From assembly GCA_030698575.1 (NCBI GenBank), contig JAUYMQ010000648.1, positions 1 to 47,183 on the forward strand: a DNA stretch of 47,183 bases, in the 5' to 3' direction. Origin of the DNA: Deltaproteobacteria bacterium (GTDB lineage Bacteria; JAUYMQ01). The translations under genes were made by a program, and so were the position numbers. Positions within the stretch are counted from its first letter, which is position 1, and the number at the start of each line of letters is the position of its first letter. Shown in pieces: positions 30,321 to 39,304 of this stretch. The notes beneath the pieces are model-generated. The model saw nothing but the letters and a program-made list of their open reading frames with translations. It was not told the DNA's origin and made no database searches.

Positions 30321-31436
30321 ATGGCTGACTTCCCCTCCCGAGACGACCTCGTCCAGATCGGTAAGGACGAGATCACGTCGGGCAACAGCCAGATCGACCC
30401 GAGCGCCGTCGACATTAAGGGTCACCCGGCCAACATCATCGTCCACACGGGCGCATCCATGGCCGAGGAGGTCGCGCGTCAGGGGCTCGTGCTCGAGCGC
30501 GCACAGTACCTTGACACAGCCGGCGACGTGTCGGCCGCCACGCTCGACGAGCTGATCTGGGACCGTTACGGCCTGGTCCGCCAAGGGGCCACGCCGAGCG
30601 TGGGCGAGGTGCGATTCTCCCGGCCGACAGCGGGCTACGGCGCCATCACGGTTTCCGCCGGCACGGTCCTGGTGAGCACGGGCGGCGTGCGGTTCCAGAC
30701 GACCGCAGATGCGTCGTTCGGCGCCGCTGCCACGGGGCCGGTCACAGCGCCGATCCGGAGCGTACAGAGCGGCGCCGGCCAGAAGGCTACCGCGGGCACC
30801 ATCACGGCCTTTGAGGCGCAGGTCGACGATACCTCGGTCGTTGTCACCAATCCGGAGGGCACCGCCGGTGACGCCGACGCGGAGAGCAACACGGAGTTCG
30901 TCGCGCGAGCGCGCAACTTTTTTCCCGCTGCTGCAAAGGGCACCCTGCCGGCGATCGAGTACGGCGCCAAGCAGGTGGACGGCGTAGCCTTCGCGGTGGC
31001 TACTGAGGTCACCGAGCCCGACGGCGCGCCGGCCCGGTACATCAAGCTGCAGGTGGCAGACAAAGACGGTGCGAGCTCGAGCGCCCTGACAGACGCTGTG
31101 GCGCTGGCGCTCCGCGAGTGGCGTTGCGGCGGGATGCGCGTGGAGGTGATTGGGGCGACGGTCACGAAGGTGGCCATCACCATCGCCATCATCACCAAGA
31201 GCGGCTTTGACCCGGCTGCCGTAGCCGACCAGGTCAAGGCTGCCATCGTCGCCGCGCTGGACGCGCTCGGGCCTGGCGAAACGCTCTACTACTCCACCAT
31301 TGTGGCTGCCGCGCAGCAGGTGCCCGGCGCGATAGTCCCGAACGACGCTGTCACGGCGCCAGCCACAGCACTGCAGCCAGACGACGGCGAGGTCTTCCGC
31401 ACGGAGCTCGGCCTCATCACGGTGACCAGCCCATGA
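30321..31436 (+). CDS. Baseplate J-like protein
   Basis: This 371-residue protein has the J-like layout: an N-terminal helical part with LVQIGKDEITSGNSQIDP and TLDELIWDRYGLVRQG, a beta domain (VRFSRPTAGYGAITVSAGT; VQSGAGQKATAGTI), and ESNTEFVARARNFFPAAAKGTLPAIEYGAKQ near 190-220. J proteins form the baseplate wedge periphery that carries fibres. The last codons overlap the next start. Confidence 0.9.
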   Translation: MADFPSRDDLVQIGKDEITSGNSQIDPSAVDIKGHPANIIVHTGASMAEEVARQGLVLERAQYLDTAGDVSAATLDELIWDRYGLVRQGATPSVGEVRFSRPTAGYGAITVSAGTVLVSTGGVRFQTTADASFGAAATGPVTAPIRSVQSGAGQKATAGTITAFEAQVDDTSVVVTNPEGTAGDADAESNTEFVARARNFFPAAAKGTLPAIEYGAKQVDGVAFAVATEVTEPDGAPARYIKLQVADKDGASSSALTDAVALALREWRCGGMRVEVIGATVTKVAITIAIITKSGFDPAAVADQVKAAIVAALDALGPGETLYYSTIVAAAQQVPGAIVPNDAVTAPATALQPDDGEVFRTELGLITVTSP

Positions 31437-32377
31437 CGCAGCTCACCGCGCGCACCCAGGACGAGCTGCTCGAGATCGTCCGCCGCACTACGCCACCCAG
31501 CTACTATGAGCCGCTCGAGGCGCACCCCAACAGCGGCTGGGAGATCCACCGAGCGCACGCAGAGCAGGCAGCGCGAGTCAGCCGCGGCATAGCGCAGATG
31601 GAGCAGGACCTGCGGTACCGGGAGGCCACCGGAGCCGTGCGCGCCACCGGGACTGTGCAGTTCTCACGCTCCAGCGCTGCCGCTGGGGTCGTCACCATTG
31701 CGGCGGGGAGCCACGTGCTGACCGATAGTGGGCTGTCCTACCTCACGACAGCGCCCGCGGTCTTCGGCGCCGCCGACCTGGGGCCGGTCGAGGTGGCGAT
31801 CCAGGCGCGGCGGGATGGCTACGCCTACAACGTGGGCGCCGGTGCGATCACGCGCATCGGCACGCTCGCCGAGGGCTCCGGCAGTGACGCGACACTGGCC
31901 GTCACAAATACCGACCCTGTCACCGGCGGCCATCCGGATGCACTCCAGGCGCTCGGCTGGGACCGGGGAATTCCGCGAAGGCGCGGCGAGAGTGACGACG
32001 AGTACCGTGAACGCATCCTCGCGGTCACCGACGTAGTGACGCCGGCGGCTATCGAGCGGCTGATCCAGCGGTGGGGGGTGCGCTACTCCGTGTCGCCCAC
32101 GCTGCTCGAGCCGTGGACCCACGCGATCTACGCCGACGAAGCCTACGCCGACAACGACCCCGAGCTATGGGCCCACAGTAGCGTGACACACCGCGGGGCC
32201 TTCACCGTGTGGCTGCCAGACGTCGGGGATTTGCTGATGCCGAAGACAAGCGTGGCTGCCCGGCTGCTCGACATGCTCGACCGCATCAAGGGCGGCGGAA
32301 TCGCGATACGCATCGTGCAGTGCGGCGTGGATCCGGCGGACGCGCTGACCGACAACTACAGCAACGACCTGGTGTAG
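31433..32377 (+). CDS. Second baseplate J-like protein
   Basis: This 314-residue protein is paralogous in layout to the preceding one: QFSRSSAAAGVVTIAAGSHVLT beta domain, then RGESDDEYRERILAVTDVVTPAAIERLIQRWG, the J-family helical motif. A C-terminal beta part (AFTVWLPDVGDLLMP) follows. It occupies the slot of gpI-type wedge proteins. Its ATG overlaps the upstream stop. Two J-like genes in tandem suggest a heteromeric wedge (inference). Confidence 0.85.
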   Translation: MTQLTARTQDELLEIVRRTTPPSYYEPLEAHPNSGWEIHRAHAEQAARVSRGIAQMEQDLRYREATGAVRATGTVQFSRSSAAAGVVTIAAGSHVLTDSGLSYLTTAPAVFGAADLGPVEVAIQARRDGYAYNVGAGAITRIGTLAEGSGSDATLAVTNTDPVTGGHPDALQALGWDRGIPRRRGESDDEYRERILAVTDVVTPAAIERLIQRWGVRYSVSPTLLEPWTHAIYADEAYADNDPELWAHSSVTHRGAFTVWLPDVGDLLMPKTSVAARLLDMLDRIKGGGIAIRIVQCGVDPADALTDNYSNDLV

Positions 32378-32378
32378 C

Positions 32379-33674
32379 ATGGCGATCAACGACGGAGGTC
32401 CGAAGCGGCACAATCAGCCGACAGGGATGCAGATCCTGAGCACGGACTTGAACCGCATCTCACGCTACCTGTCGCGCGCTCTGCTCGAGGTGCTGAGGCG
32501 GGTGTACCAGGACCAGTCAGCCACACAACAGGACGGCGTGTTATATGGCCTGACCGTGAGCCTTGCCAACTCCGGCGAGATGGCCGTGGACGTGGCGCCG
32601 GGCCTCGGATTCGTGCGCTCCGCAGATCCGGCCGCCGACAATACGTTGGACTCAGATTACCTGTGGTCGGAGCTGTTCGACGCAGCGACGGATGCCTCGA
32701 TTGACCCAGGTGACGCAGCAAACCCTCGGAAGGACGCGGTCTACCTCGAGTACGGCGCCGGCGTGATCGATCAGGAGCAGCGCACGGTCAAAAATCCCGT
32801 CACGGGGGAGGTGGCGAATGCTCTATCGGACGTCTCGCGAGGCCCGCGCCCCTCCATCGGAGTCGCCAAAGGCACTCCGGCATCCGCTCCGTCGGTGCCG
32901 TCGGTGCCGTCTGGTGCGATCCGCCTGGCCACGATTACCGTGCCAGCCGGGGCGGTAGCGCCGGGGGAGCTGACCGTCGCTGATGCGCGCAATATGCTCC
33001 CAACGCCGAGCCGTCCCAACAACGTGCTGGCGACCAGCCTGAAGGTCTTGTCAGGGCTATTTGGTCTCGACGCGATAGGCAACGCAGTTGTTGCGGCGCT
33101 GACCGCAGCGTCCGCCACGGTAGAGGGCGGTATCGACGCCGGCGGCAACATCAACTCCGACGCTCATATAAGCGCCGCCGGCAATGTGGCTGCGGGCAAC
33201 AACGTCAATGCCAACGGTGATGTGAACGCTGGTGGTGGTGTAATTGCGCAGGGACCGATTTCAGGATCTTCCCTGGCCTGTAGTGGGGTCATGGAAGCGG
33301 CACTCGGGGTGCAAACAGGCGGGGGCGTAGTCGCCCAAGGTGCGATGTACTCGGAGGGGTTCCGGGCCTTGGTCGCCGCAAGCTCTGCGGATTACGACAT
33401 TATTACTGGCATCAGGTCCACGCTGGAGGGAGGTGCAGGCGGGTCTGCCGTGGAGCATGTCAGCTTACTGCATGGGCTCCCTGCGTTCAATCAGGCGACC
33501 GCTGTCGTAATCCCCAGCATCGCCGAATCGTTCCCACCACTAATCGCGCGCCCGTCAAACATCGACTCCGACTCCGTGGTAATCAGCATCAGGCGAGCGG
33601 ATGGAGCCTCCCTGGAGGCCCTGGATACGGACGGTGCGAGGATGCACGTCCTAATCCTAGCGCACAAATCCTAG
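32379..33674 (+). CDS. Tail fibre/collar protein with beta-roll repeats
   Basis: This is a 431-residue protein. The N-terminal 200 residues look like an attachment domain (GMQILSTDLNRISRYLSRALLEVLRRVYQDQ; VSLANSGEMAVDVAPG). The middle (about 245-300) is Gly/Asn/Ala-rich with short periodic units (GGNINSDAHISAAGNVAAGN, NVNANGDVNAGGG) typical of trimeric beta-roll fibre shafts. A C-terminal globular part, possibly the receptor-contacting tip, ends in IRRADGASLEALDTDGARM. Confidence 0.75.
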   Translation: MAINDGGPKRHNQPTGMQILSTDLNRISRYLSRALLEVLRRVYQDQSATQQDGVLYGLTVSLANSGEMAVDVAPGLGFVRSADPAADNTLDSDYLWSELFDAATDASIDPGDAANPRKDAVYLEYGAGVIDQEQRTVKNPVTGEVANALSDVSRGPRPSIGVAKGTPASAPSVPSVPSGAIRLATITVPAGAVAPGELTVADARNMLPTPSRPNNVLATSLKVLSGLFGLDAIGNAVVAALTAASATVEGGIDAGGNINSDAHISAAGNVAAGNNVNANGDVNAGGGVIAQGPISGSSLACSGVMEAALGVQTGGGVVAQGAMYSEGFRALVAASSADYDIITGIRSTLEGGAGGSAVEHVSLLHGLPAFNQATAVVIPSIAESFPPLIARPSNIDSDSVVISIRRADGASLEALDTDGARMHVLILAHKS

Positions 33675-33682
33675 AGGCTAAT

Positions 33683-34012
33683 ATGACCTTTAATTTCGCG
33701 GCCGACAGCCCTCTATCAGCCGCCGGCCAAAATGGAGCCGAGTTCGTCTCCCCCGCCCTCGATGCGAGTGGGCACGACGAGATCGCGGTCATCTGCCACG
33801 CCGATCAACCCGGCGCGTACCAGGTCGAATGGGGCCACTCATTCAGCGGGGTCGTCTACTGGGACGGCGCAAGCGATGAGGTGGTTCTCGCGGCAGAGGC
33901 GCGGGAGGCACTCGTGCTGCCGGTGTACGGCCGGTGGGTTCGCTTCCGCTTCCGTAATGCCGGAGAGGCGCAGACCACCTTCCGCTGCAGCGGCCGGTTG
34001 CACAGGAGATAG
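33683..34012 (+). CDS. Small beta-sandwich tail-associated protein
   Basis: This is a 109-residue protein rich in beta strands (DEIAVICHADQPGAYQVEW; SGVVYWDGASDEVVLAAEAREALVLPVYGRWVRFRFRNAG), consistent with a jelly-roll decoration or fibre accessory domain. It lies between two fibre genes, with GAGG before the ATG. Family not recognised. Confidence 0.65.
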   Translation: MTFNFAADSPLSAAGQNGAEFVSPALDASGHDEIAVICHADQPGAYQVEWGHSFSGVVYWDGASDEVVLAAEAREALVLPVYGRWVRFRFRNAGEAQTTFRCSGRLHRR

Positions 34013-34014
34013 GC

Positions 34015-34653
34015 ATGGCTCTTAGAGTCGGCGGCACACGCATCAGCCAACTCAGCGACGCGCTATTGCCCGCGGGCTCGGGCCAGAGCGTGATGCACAC
34101 CGGCAACGCGCCGGGCCCTCCGGGCACAGGCACATGGCGCAAGGGCAATCAGTCGGTGGACTCCGACGGCGTGCTCTGGATCTGCACCGCCTCCGGCTCG
34201 CCGGGGACGTGGGCGCGGGTCGCCGGCGGCGGGGCTGAGCCTGGGAGCCCCCCGGAGCCGTACAGCGGCATCAACGCCGACGACCTCGAGGTTTCCCGCG
34301 GGCACATCCTGCGCTTGGCCGGGACCGGCCCGAGGCGCTTCGTCCTTGCAATCGCGGACACCATTGAGCACGCCGCTGCGGTGGGGGCCGTGGCCAGCGG
34401 CGCCGACATCGAGGCAGGCCAAGCCATCGGCGTCTACACCTACGGCGACTTCCCCGTGCGCTTCGAGGCCGGCCTCGAGCTCACCGAGGGTCAGATGGCG
34501 TGGCTGTCCCGGACGCAACGGGGCGTGGCCACGAACGTCCCGCCTACGGAAGACCAGCCGGGCAAAGAGCTGGGGCAGATCCTTGACGCGAGCCCGTACG
34601 CGGCTGACGGAGTCGCCGTCGTCGCGTGGGATCGCACACTTCCATCAACCTAA
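34015..34653 (+). CDS. Structural protein with DUF2190-like C-terminus
   Basis: This 212-residue protein begins with a Gly/Pro-rich segment (SGQSVMHTGNAPGPPGTGTW) of the kind found in fibre-associated proteins. The second half (about 100-212: FVLAIADTIEHAAAVGAVASGADIEAGQAIGVYTYG...MAWLSRTQRGVATN) resembles capsid-decoration DUF2190-like beta domains. AGGAG precedes the ATG. Probably a virion surface protein. Confidence 0.6.
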   Translation: MALRVGGTRISQLSDALLPAGSGQSVMHTGNAPGPPGTGTWRKGNQSVDSDGVLWICTASGSPGTWARVAGGGAEPGSPPEPYSGINADDLEVSRGHILRLAGTGPRRFVLAIADTIEHAAAVGAVASGADIEAGQAIGVYTYGDFPVRFEAGLELTEGQMAWLSRTQRGVATNVPPTEDQPGKELGQILDASPYAADGVAVVAWDRTLPST

Positions 34654-34670
34654 CCTAAGGAGGGCCAGGA

Positions 34671-37016
34671 ATGGCAACCTACAAGGCGCGATACCTCAGC
34701 CGGGCCATCGGCACGGGGGCCATGCTCCTCACGCTTGGGGCCGGCGACTACCTTGAGGCCGGCTCCGGCATCCGCTCGCTGAGCGGACAGGTGCTGTCGC
34801 TGGCATCTGGTGACGGCACCGATGGTGTACAGGTCGAGGAGGACCTCAGCGTCCTCGGCGACCTGACGGTAACCGGTAACGTCTTCGTGCAGGGCTCGCG
34901 GATCGAAATCGACTCGACCGTGTCGCTGAACAAGGACAACCTGCTGGTGCTGAGCTCGGAGCCAAGTGCGGCAGTCGACGCCGGGTGGCTCGCGGAGCTC
35001 TACTACACCGCCTGGGGTGCGGCCGACGAGTCGGACACGGCTCAGGACGGCGGTGCTGCCACAATTACGTTGGCGGCGGGGGCATCCGCGGCCGACGACA
35101 ACTACAACACCTGGGCAATCGCCATCACCGGCGGTACCGGCGCCGGTCAGCAGCGAACGATTTCGGATTACAACGGGACGACCAAGGTCGCTACGGTCGA
35201 CCGCGCATGGGACACGCAGCCCGACGCGACTTCGACCTACGCGCTGCACCAGACCCCAAACCGCTACCGCGGCATCCTCTACGACACCTCCGAGGGCGTC
35301 TTCGCTGCCCTGCAGACGGCTGCCGACCCCGGAGCGGGCGCCACAACGGTCGCCGACTACATCGGCCTGCACGTCGGAGGCTTCGAAGCGGACGACGCGG
35401 TCACGCTGTCGAGCACCCTGGCTGTGCAGGACACCGCGACGATGCGGACGATCTTGCCGGAGGCGGACAGCCAGTATGACCTCGGGTCGGACGCCGTTCG
35501 CTACTCGACGATCTACTGCGATACCATCGACGCAGCTACGTCAGTAATCGCCGGGTCTACCGCGGCCGTGTTCACGGTCAACTCGGACGCGGCGGCTGGT
35601 GGGGACGAGGACACGATCCTCCGGTTCAAGGCTACTGACGCAGCCGGTGAGACCAACAGCGTCTTCACCGGAGACATCAAGCTTGCCGCGACCGGAGGCG
35701 TACCGGCGTGGATGATCTACGTCGACGACGACGGCACCGCGGCCGAGGCGATCGTCTGCATCGGGCTGTATGGGGAGACCACGGCCGGCGTGGATGCTGC
35801 GCTGCTGTTTTCCGGCGCCAATGATGCCGGCCAAAACCGCGTGCTTTACGCGAAGTTCGACGCACAGGAAGAAAAGCTCACGCTCGGCCACAGTGACGGT
35901 AACGCGACCGCCATTGAGCTCGCCGGCGCAGTGACGTTCGGCTCGACGTTTACCTACAACGTCGGAGGATCGGCCTTCGCCGTTGACGCTTCCTCGGTTT
36001 CGCTTGATGCAACTACATCAAGCAACCTCACCGTCACCGGAGATGGGCAGAGCCTCACGCTGGCGGCGGCTGGCGGCGGTGTGCAGCAAGCCATCCTGAG
36101 CTCGGCGGGTACTGGGGTCAACGCACTCTACTTCAATGCTTCCGCTGGTGGAATCGACATCGACTTCGCCACTGGCATCGCGATCGATGGTGCGGGTACC
36201 TCGAACTTCACCGTCGATACCGGCAACCTCACCCTCAGCACGACTACGTCGGGCAACCTGGTCCTGTCTGCCGTAGGCTTGATGGACATCAACGCCAGCG
36301 CCAGCCTCGACATTGACGTCACTGGTACGTTCGACATGCTGTCGAGCGGTGCTTTCTCGATCGATGGCACCGGGGCCAGCAACCTCAGCGCAACGTCCGG
36401 CAACCTCACCCTCAGCACGATCACGTCCGGTGACTTGATTCTGACAGCAGCCGGGAAGGTTGATGCGTCGGGCGGTACCCTGGACGTGCCGGCGGGAACG
36501 GGCTTTTCCATCGCTGGTACCGCGCTGACGACCGCAGCGTTCACCGCGGCGAACCTCGACGACCTCTTGGACGGCTCCGACGCGAGTAGCCTGCACACCC
36601 ATACCGGCGCGCAGGAAAGCTACGCCAACAGCACCGGCGCTGAGATCGCCGCGTACGAGTTGGTCTACATCAGTGGGACCAACGCCGTCACAAAAGCCAT
36701 CGCCACGTCGGCGGCAGCGTCGATGGCAATCGGTGCACCGCAAGTGGCAATTGACAACGGAAACTCCGGCAACGTCAAAACCACGGGGAAGATCACGGCC
36801 AAGTTCGTGGCCGGGCTCGTTGGTGGGGCCGCACCGGCGGCGGGGATGCTCGCCTACGTCAGCAAGACGGCCGGGTCCGCTACCACGGACGTGTCTGGAT
36901 TCACCGAGGGTTCGGACCAGATCACGGTGTGCGGTGTCATCGCTGATGCGAGCGGGTACGCCGGCGCCGGTACCTGCGTGATCCAGCCTCTCCACACCAT
37001 CCCGCAGACCGTGTAA
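34671..37016 (+). CDS. Long tail fibre protein with repeats
   Basis: This 781-residue protein has LSVLGDLTVTGNVFVQGSRIEID near residue 65, a common phage tail-fibre entry motif. Long beta-helical stretches follow. Near 500-620 at least two diverged repeat units contain NFTVDTGNLTLSTTTSGNLVLS and NLSATSGNLTLSTITSGDLILT. The repeats include an identical 24-base DNA segment (from about 36221 and 36398). The C-terminal domain (YANSTGAEIAAYELVYISGTNAV...TIPQTV) is likely the receptor end. AAGGAGG precedes the ATG. Probable host-range determinant. Confidence 0.8.
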   Translation: MATYKARYLSRAIGTGAMLLTLGAGDYLEAGSGIRSLSGQVLSLASGDGTDGVQVEEDLSVLGDLTVTGNVFVQGSRIEIDSTVSLNKDNLLVLSSEPSAAVDAGWLAELYYTAWGAADESDTAQDGGAATITLAAGASAADDNYNTWAIAITGGTGAGQQRTISDYNGTTKVATVDRAWDTQPDATSTYALHQTPNRYRGILYDTSEGVFAALQTAADPGAGATTVADYIGLHVGGFEADDAVTLSSTLAVQDTATMRTILPEADSQYDLGSDAVRYSTIYCDTIDAATSVIAGSTAAVFTVNSDAAAGGDEDTILRFKATDAAGETNSVFTGDIKLAATGGVPAWMIYVDDDGTAAEAIVCIGLYGETTAGVDAALLFSGANDAGQNRVLYAKFDAQEEKLTLGHSDGNATAIELAGAVTFGSTFTYNVGGSAFAVDASSVSLDATTSSNLTVTGDGQSLTLAAAGGGVQQAILSSAGTGVNALYFNASAGGIDIDFATGIAIDGAGTSNFTVDTGNLTLSTTTSGNLVLSAVGLMDINASASLDIDVTGTFDMLSSGAFSIDGTGASNLSATSGNLTLSTITSGDLILTAAGKVDASGGTLDVPAGTGFSIAGTALTTAAFTAANLDDLLDGSDASSLHTHTGAQESYANSTGAEIAAYELVYISGTNAVTKAIATSAAASMAIGAPQVAIDNGNSGNVKTTGKITAKFVAGLVGGAAPAAGMLAYVSKTAGSATTDVSGFTEGSDQITVCGVIADASGYAGAGTCVIQPLHTIPQTV

Positions 37017-37081
37017 TAACCCGCCGCGGGCGGTGATCTGACTGTTCGCGGCTCCTTTCCCCGACGTCTAAGGAGGGCACC

Positions 37082-37552
37082 GTGAGTGAGCGCAAGTGGA
37101 TAGGTTGGGACCGGGCGGCCTCCGGGCCGTGGTCCGGCGCCCCAACACCGACGCCGCTGCTCACGGTTGCCTCTGCCGCGGGTATCTCAGTCGCCGATGA
37201 CGCCTACACCGCGGACGGCTCACCGGTGGCCGATCGGGACTGGCCCTTCGTGTTCGATGCCGACGCGGCCAACTCCACATATGGCGCCGGCAAGTGGGAG
37301 CTTCGGCTCGCCTACGCTGTCAAGGTCGACGCCGGCACGGGCTACCTCCGCCTGCGCCAGGTCGACGGTACTGCGACCATGGGTAATGAGGCGTCACTTA
37401 CCGCCACCTCGCTGACCGCGGCCGTGGGTGCTGCGGCTACGACGAACCTCCCCGCGTCCGGTGTGGTCCGGTGCCGAGTACAGGCTAAGGTCACGACCGG
37501 GAACACCCTGACTATCGAGAGCCTGCGCGTGGAGGCGCGGGCGAAGGAGTAG
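37082..37552 (+). CDS. Putative virion surface protein
   Basis: This 156-residue protein starts at GTG 37082 with AAGGAGGG upstream. It is beta-rich and Thr/Ala-rich (DADAANSTYGAGKWELRLAYAVKVDAGTGYLRLRQVDG; TNLPASGVVRCRVQAKVTTGNTLTIESLRVEARA), like small carbohydrate-binding or fibre-tip domains. A perfect CCGCC-GCG-GGCGG inverted repeat (37021-37033) lies between it and the fibre gene. No family recognised. Confidence 0.65.
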   Translation: MSERKWIGWDRAASGPWSGAPTPTPLLTVASAAGISVADDAYTADGSPVADRDWPFVFDADAANSTYGAGKWELRLAYAVKVDAGTGYLRLRQVDGTATMGNEASLTATSLTAAVGAAATTNLPASGVVRCRVQAKVTTGNTLTIESLRVEARAKE

Positions 37553-37559
37553 AGCAGAC

Positions 37560-37952
37560 ATGGGTCGCAAGAACAGGCTGTCGCCAGTGCCATCACCGAA
37601 AGCCGACGACGAAGAGCAGGAGGCGGTGGACGCTAAGCAGGACACCGGGCCTGAGCCCGCACCGAAAGACGGCGACGATGGGGATCCACCCGGCTACTGG
37701 GCGCGAGAGAACGACCTCGAGGACCTGCTCGATGCCGAGGGCGTGCATGCCAAGGCGCTTGGAGACCTCGGGCGCTTGTTGGCGCCGCTGCTGGTGCATC
37801 CGCAGGTCGCAACGGCTGCCAATGAGATCCGCATCGCCGGTGGCGTGCGGGAGAAGGCGCTTCGACGCCTGTTCCGGCGGGCGAATGTGCCTGAGAGCAA
37901 GTGGAAGACCGCGCAGCTCGACCCGGGGACCGGCAAGATCACGGTCCCATGA
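37560..37952 (+). CDS. Uncharacterised late protein
   Basis: This is a 130-residue protein. The first 50 residues are charged and probably disordered (KADDEEQEAVDAKQDTG), and the rest is helical and basic (LEDLLDAEGVHAKALGDLGRLLAPLL; VREKALRRLFRRANVPESKWKTAQLD). The stop overlaps the next ATG (ATGA). It resembles small phage proteins found near lysis or tail ends, but no family is recognised. Confidence 0.65.
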   Translation: MGRKNRLSPVPSPKADDEEQEAVDAKQDTGPEPAPKDGDDGDPPGYWARENDLEDLLDAEGVHAKALGDLGRLLAPLLVHPQVATAANEIRIAGGVREKALRRLFRRANVPESKWKTAQLDPGTGKITVP

Positions 37953-38182
37953 GTCAGACCGACATGCGGGCGGGGGTCGCGGACCCGATGGAGCACCGCC
38001 GGCTGAGCGATCCGTGGCCGGTGCTCATCGTGCCGGTCCTCGCGGTCGAGCAGATGACAGACAAGCAGCTCCGCGCGGTCCTCGCGGCCGAGGCGGAGAA
38101 GGCGCAGGGCGAGCAGAGGACCGAGGCCGAGCGCGGCGCTGAGGACCATGGAGGTCTGCAAGTGAACGTCACGACAGCATAG
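37949..38182 (+). CDS. Small uncharacterised late protein
   Basis: This 77-residue protein is coupled to the previous gene (ATGA). It has a short hydrophobic patch (WPVLIVPVLAVEQM) and a charged helix (QLRAVLAAEAEKAQGEQRTEAERGAE). The hydrophobic stretch is short for a transmembrane helix, so a holin call is not supported. It overlaps the region where an amidase N-terminal half would be expected for the following frame. Confidence 0.55.
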   Translation: MSQTDMRAGVADPMEHRRLSDPWPVLIVPVLAVEQMTDKQLRAVLAAEAEKAQGEQRTEAERGAEDHGGLQVNVTTA

Positions 38183-38499
38183 GGGTTGACGTCGTATCGC
38201 CGATCGACGAGGACGTGCGGTGTCGTGACCCAGACTGGGACGAAATCGCCGTCGCTACTTGGGCGCCCAAGTCCGACGGCGGGCGCTATCGGCTCGACAC
38301 GCAGGCAGCGATGATAGCGACGCGCGAGCTCGTGCATGAGCTGTGCGAGCGGTTTGGCGTGCCTGAAGTCTGGCCGTCGGAGCGCGAGACGCTGTCAGAC
38401 GCTCGGGTGCGAGAGCCCGGCGTCTACGCACACGGACATTTATCTACGACGCGCTGGGACGGCCACGCACTGCTTGACGCGTGGGAGTCTGCAGCATGA
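38143..38499 (+). pseudogene. C-terminal half of an N-acetylmuramoyl-L-alanine amidase
   Basis: This open frame reads ERHDSIGVDVVSP, then TQAAMIATRELVHELCERFGVP, then REPGVYAHGHLSTTRWDGHALLDAW. These correspond to the 'N..SIGVElv', helix and 'pGv.aHg..s..RwDGH' segments of amidase_2-type endolysins. The N-terminal half with the first zinc-binding His is missing: a stop lies at 38140-38142 and upstream frames do not encode it. The frame has only a GTG at 38215 as a start, which falls after the SIGVDVV segment. Either the lysis enzyme is decayed or the domain has been reused. No other endolysin or holin is recognised in the genome. Confidence 0.55.
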
Positions 38500-38836
38500 C
38501 CGACTATCGACAGGCCAGCTCGTGCCATACCGAGGCCGAGGTGACCCGCTGGATACCTGAGTCACCGACGCATCCAGGGGTGTATGCCGTCGCAGCCCGC
38601 ATTCGTCCCCGTCGAGCACGGGTTCATGTCGACGCAGGAGGATCACCCTCCGCGGCCACGCTGCCGCTACGCTGTGTGGATCCTGACTCCGAAGAGGTAG
38701 ACGGCCTGGTGGTGGCCAGAGCCTGCGGAGGACCAGGGATCCTCGGCAGCAGGCACGGCGCCCTAGACCCCCCCGATGCGGCTTGCGGAGGACCCCGGAT
38801 CCTCGTCGGCAGGCGGCCCGTCCGTCATCCATCCTC
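38500..38836. other. Junction between late operon and control module
   Basis: No confident gene. A 38-codon frame (38584-38700, plus strand, AGGGG upstream) and a longer frame from ATG 38496 are possible but unsupported; the latter becomes Pro/Ser/Arg-rich and runs antisense over the gene at 38837. Two 31-base imperfect direct repeats (38724-38754, 38784-38814) lie here. Confidence 0.5.
38724..38814. repeat. Paired 31-base repeats with inverted GAGGA/TCCTC
   Basis: Copies at 38724-38754 and 38784-38814, 60 bp apart, match at about 27 of 31 positions. Each contains GAGGACC...GGATCCTC, able to form a short hairpin. They lie where rightward late and leftward control transcription meet, so a bidirectional terminator is possible although no T-run follows. 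Confidence 0.45.
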
Positions 38837-39304
38837 CTACGGCCGGAATCTCACCCCCGCCTTCCTCGCCAGCCAATGGACCGTCGCCTCTGGCGCTACC
38901 CCCAGCTCCTGCGCGAGCGTCCGATACAGCCCTGGCTCTCCCCTACGTCTTGCCACCTGCTCCCGCACGTATTTTACCCTCTCCCTGTGCCGCGCCCTGC
39001 GAGCCGTCTCCTCCGGCTCCGGAGCCTTCGACCGGTACCCAAGCTCCAGTGCGATCTCCCGGATGGTTCTCGGCGAGTACCCGGTCTCGCCGGCGAGCGG
39101 CTCGGCATCAGGACGGTCTGGCCAGGCCTCGCGGACTCGGTCCCTAACCTGCTCCGGTGTCATCGGGTGGCGGCGGAGCCCGAGACTGTGGGCCGTGTTC
39201 GTCGCCTGTCGCACGGTGAGGCCGAACTCAGCAGAGACGGCCCGAGCGCCGCCCTCGCGGTAGATGGCGGCAAAGCGGGCGCGGCGCTCGGGAGTCCAGC
39301 GCAT
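38837..39304 (-). CDS. Putative regulator with three HTH-like segments
   Basis: This is a 155-residue basic protein. Three segments look like helix-turn-helix units: GGARAVSAEFGLTVRQATNT near 18-37, LAGETGYSPRTIREIALELG near 70-89, and LAQELGVAPEATVHWLARK near 131-149. Such serial HTHs occur in GcrA-like and sigma-region-4-like regulators. The ATG overlaps the preceding stop (TAATG). It is the last gene of the operon controlled by the 39601-39629 promoter. The DNA target is unknown. Confidence 0.65.
   Translation of the reverse strand: MRWTPERRARFAAIYREGGARAVSAEFGLTVRQATNTAHSLGLRRHPMTPEQVRDRVREAWPDRPDAEPLAGETGYSPRTIREIALELGYRSKAPEPEETARRARHRERVKYVREQVARRRGEPGLYRTLAQELGVAPEATVHWLARKAGVRFRP

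Noticed and set aside
37949-38182. Holin
   Set aside because: The hydrophobic stretch is about 11 residues and interrupted by charge, too short for a membrane helix.
38481-39263. 260-codon plus-strand frame after the amidase fragment
   Set aside because: Most of it is antisense to the HTH gene at 38837-39304, and it becomes low-complexity; at most its first codons could be real.
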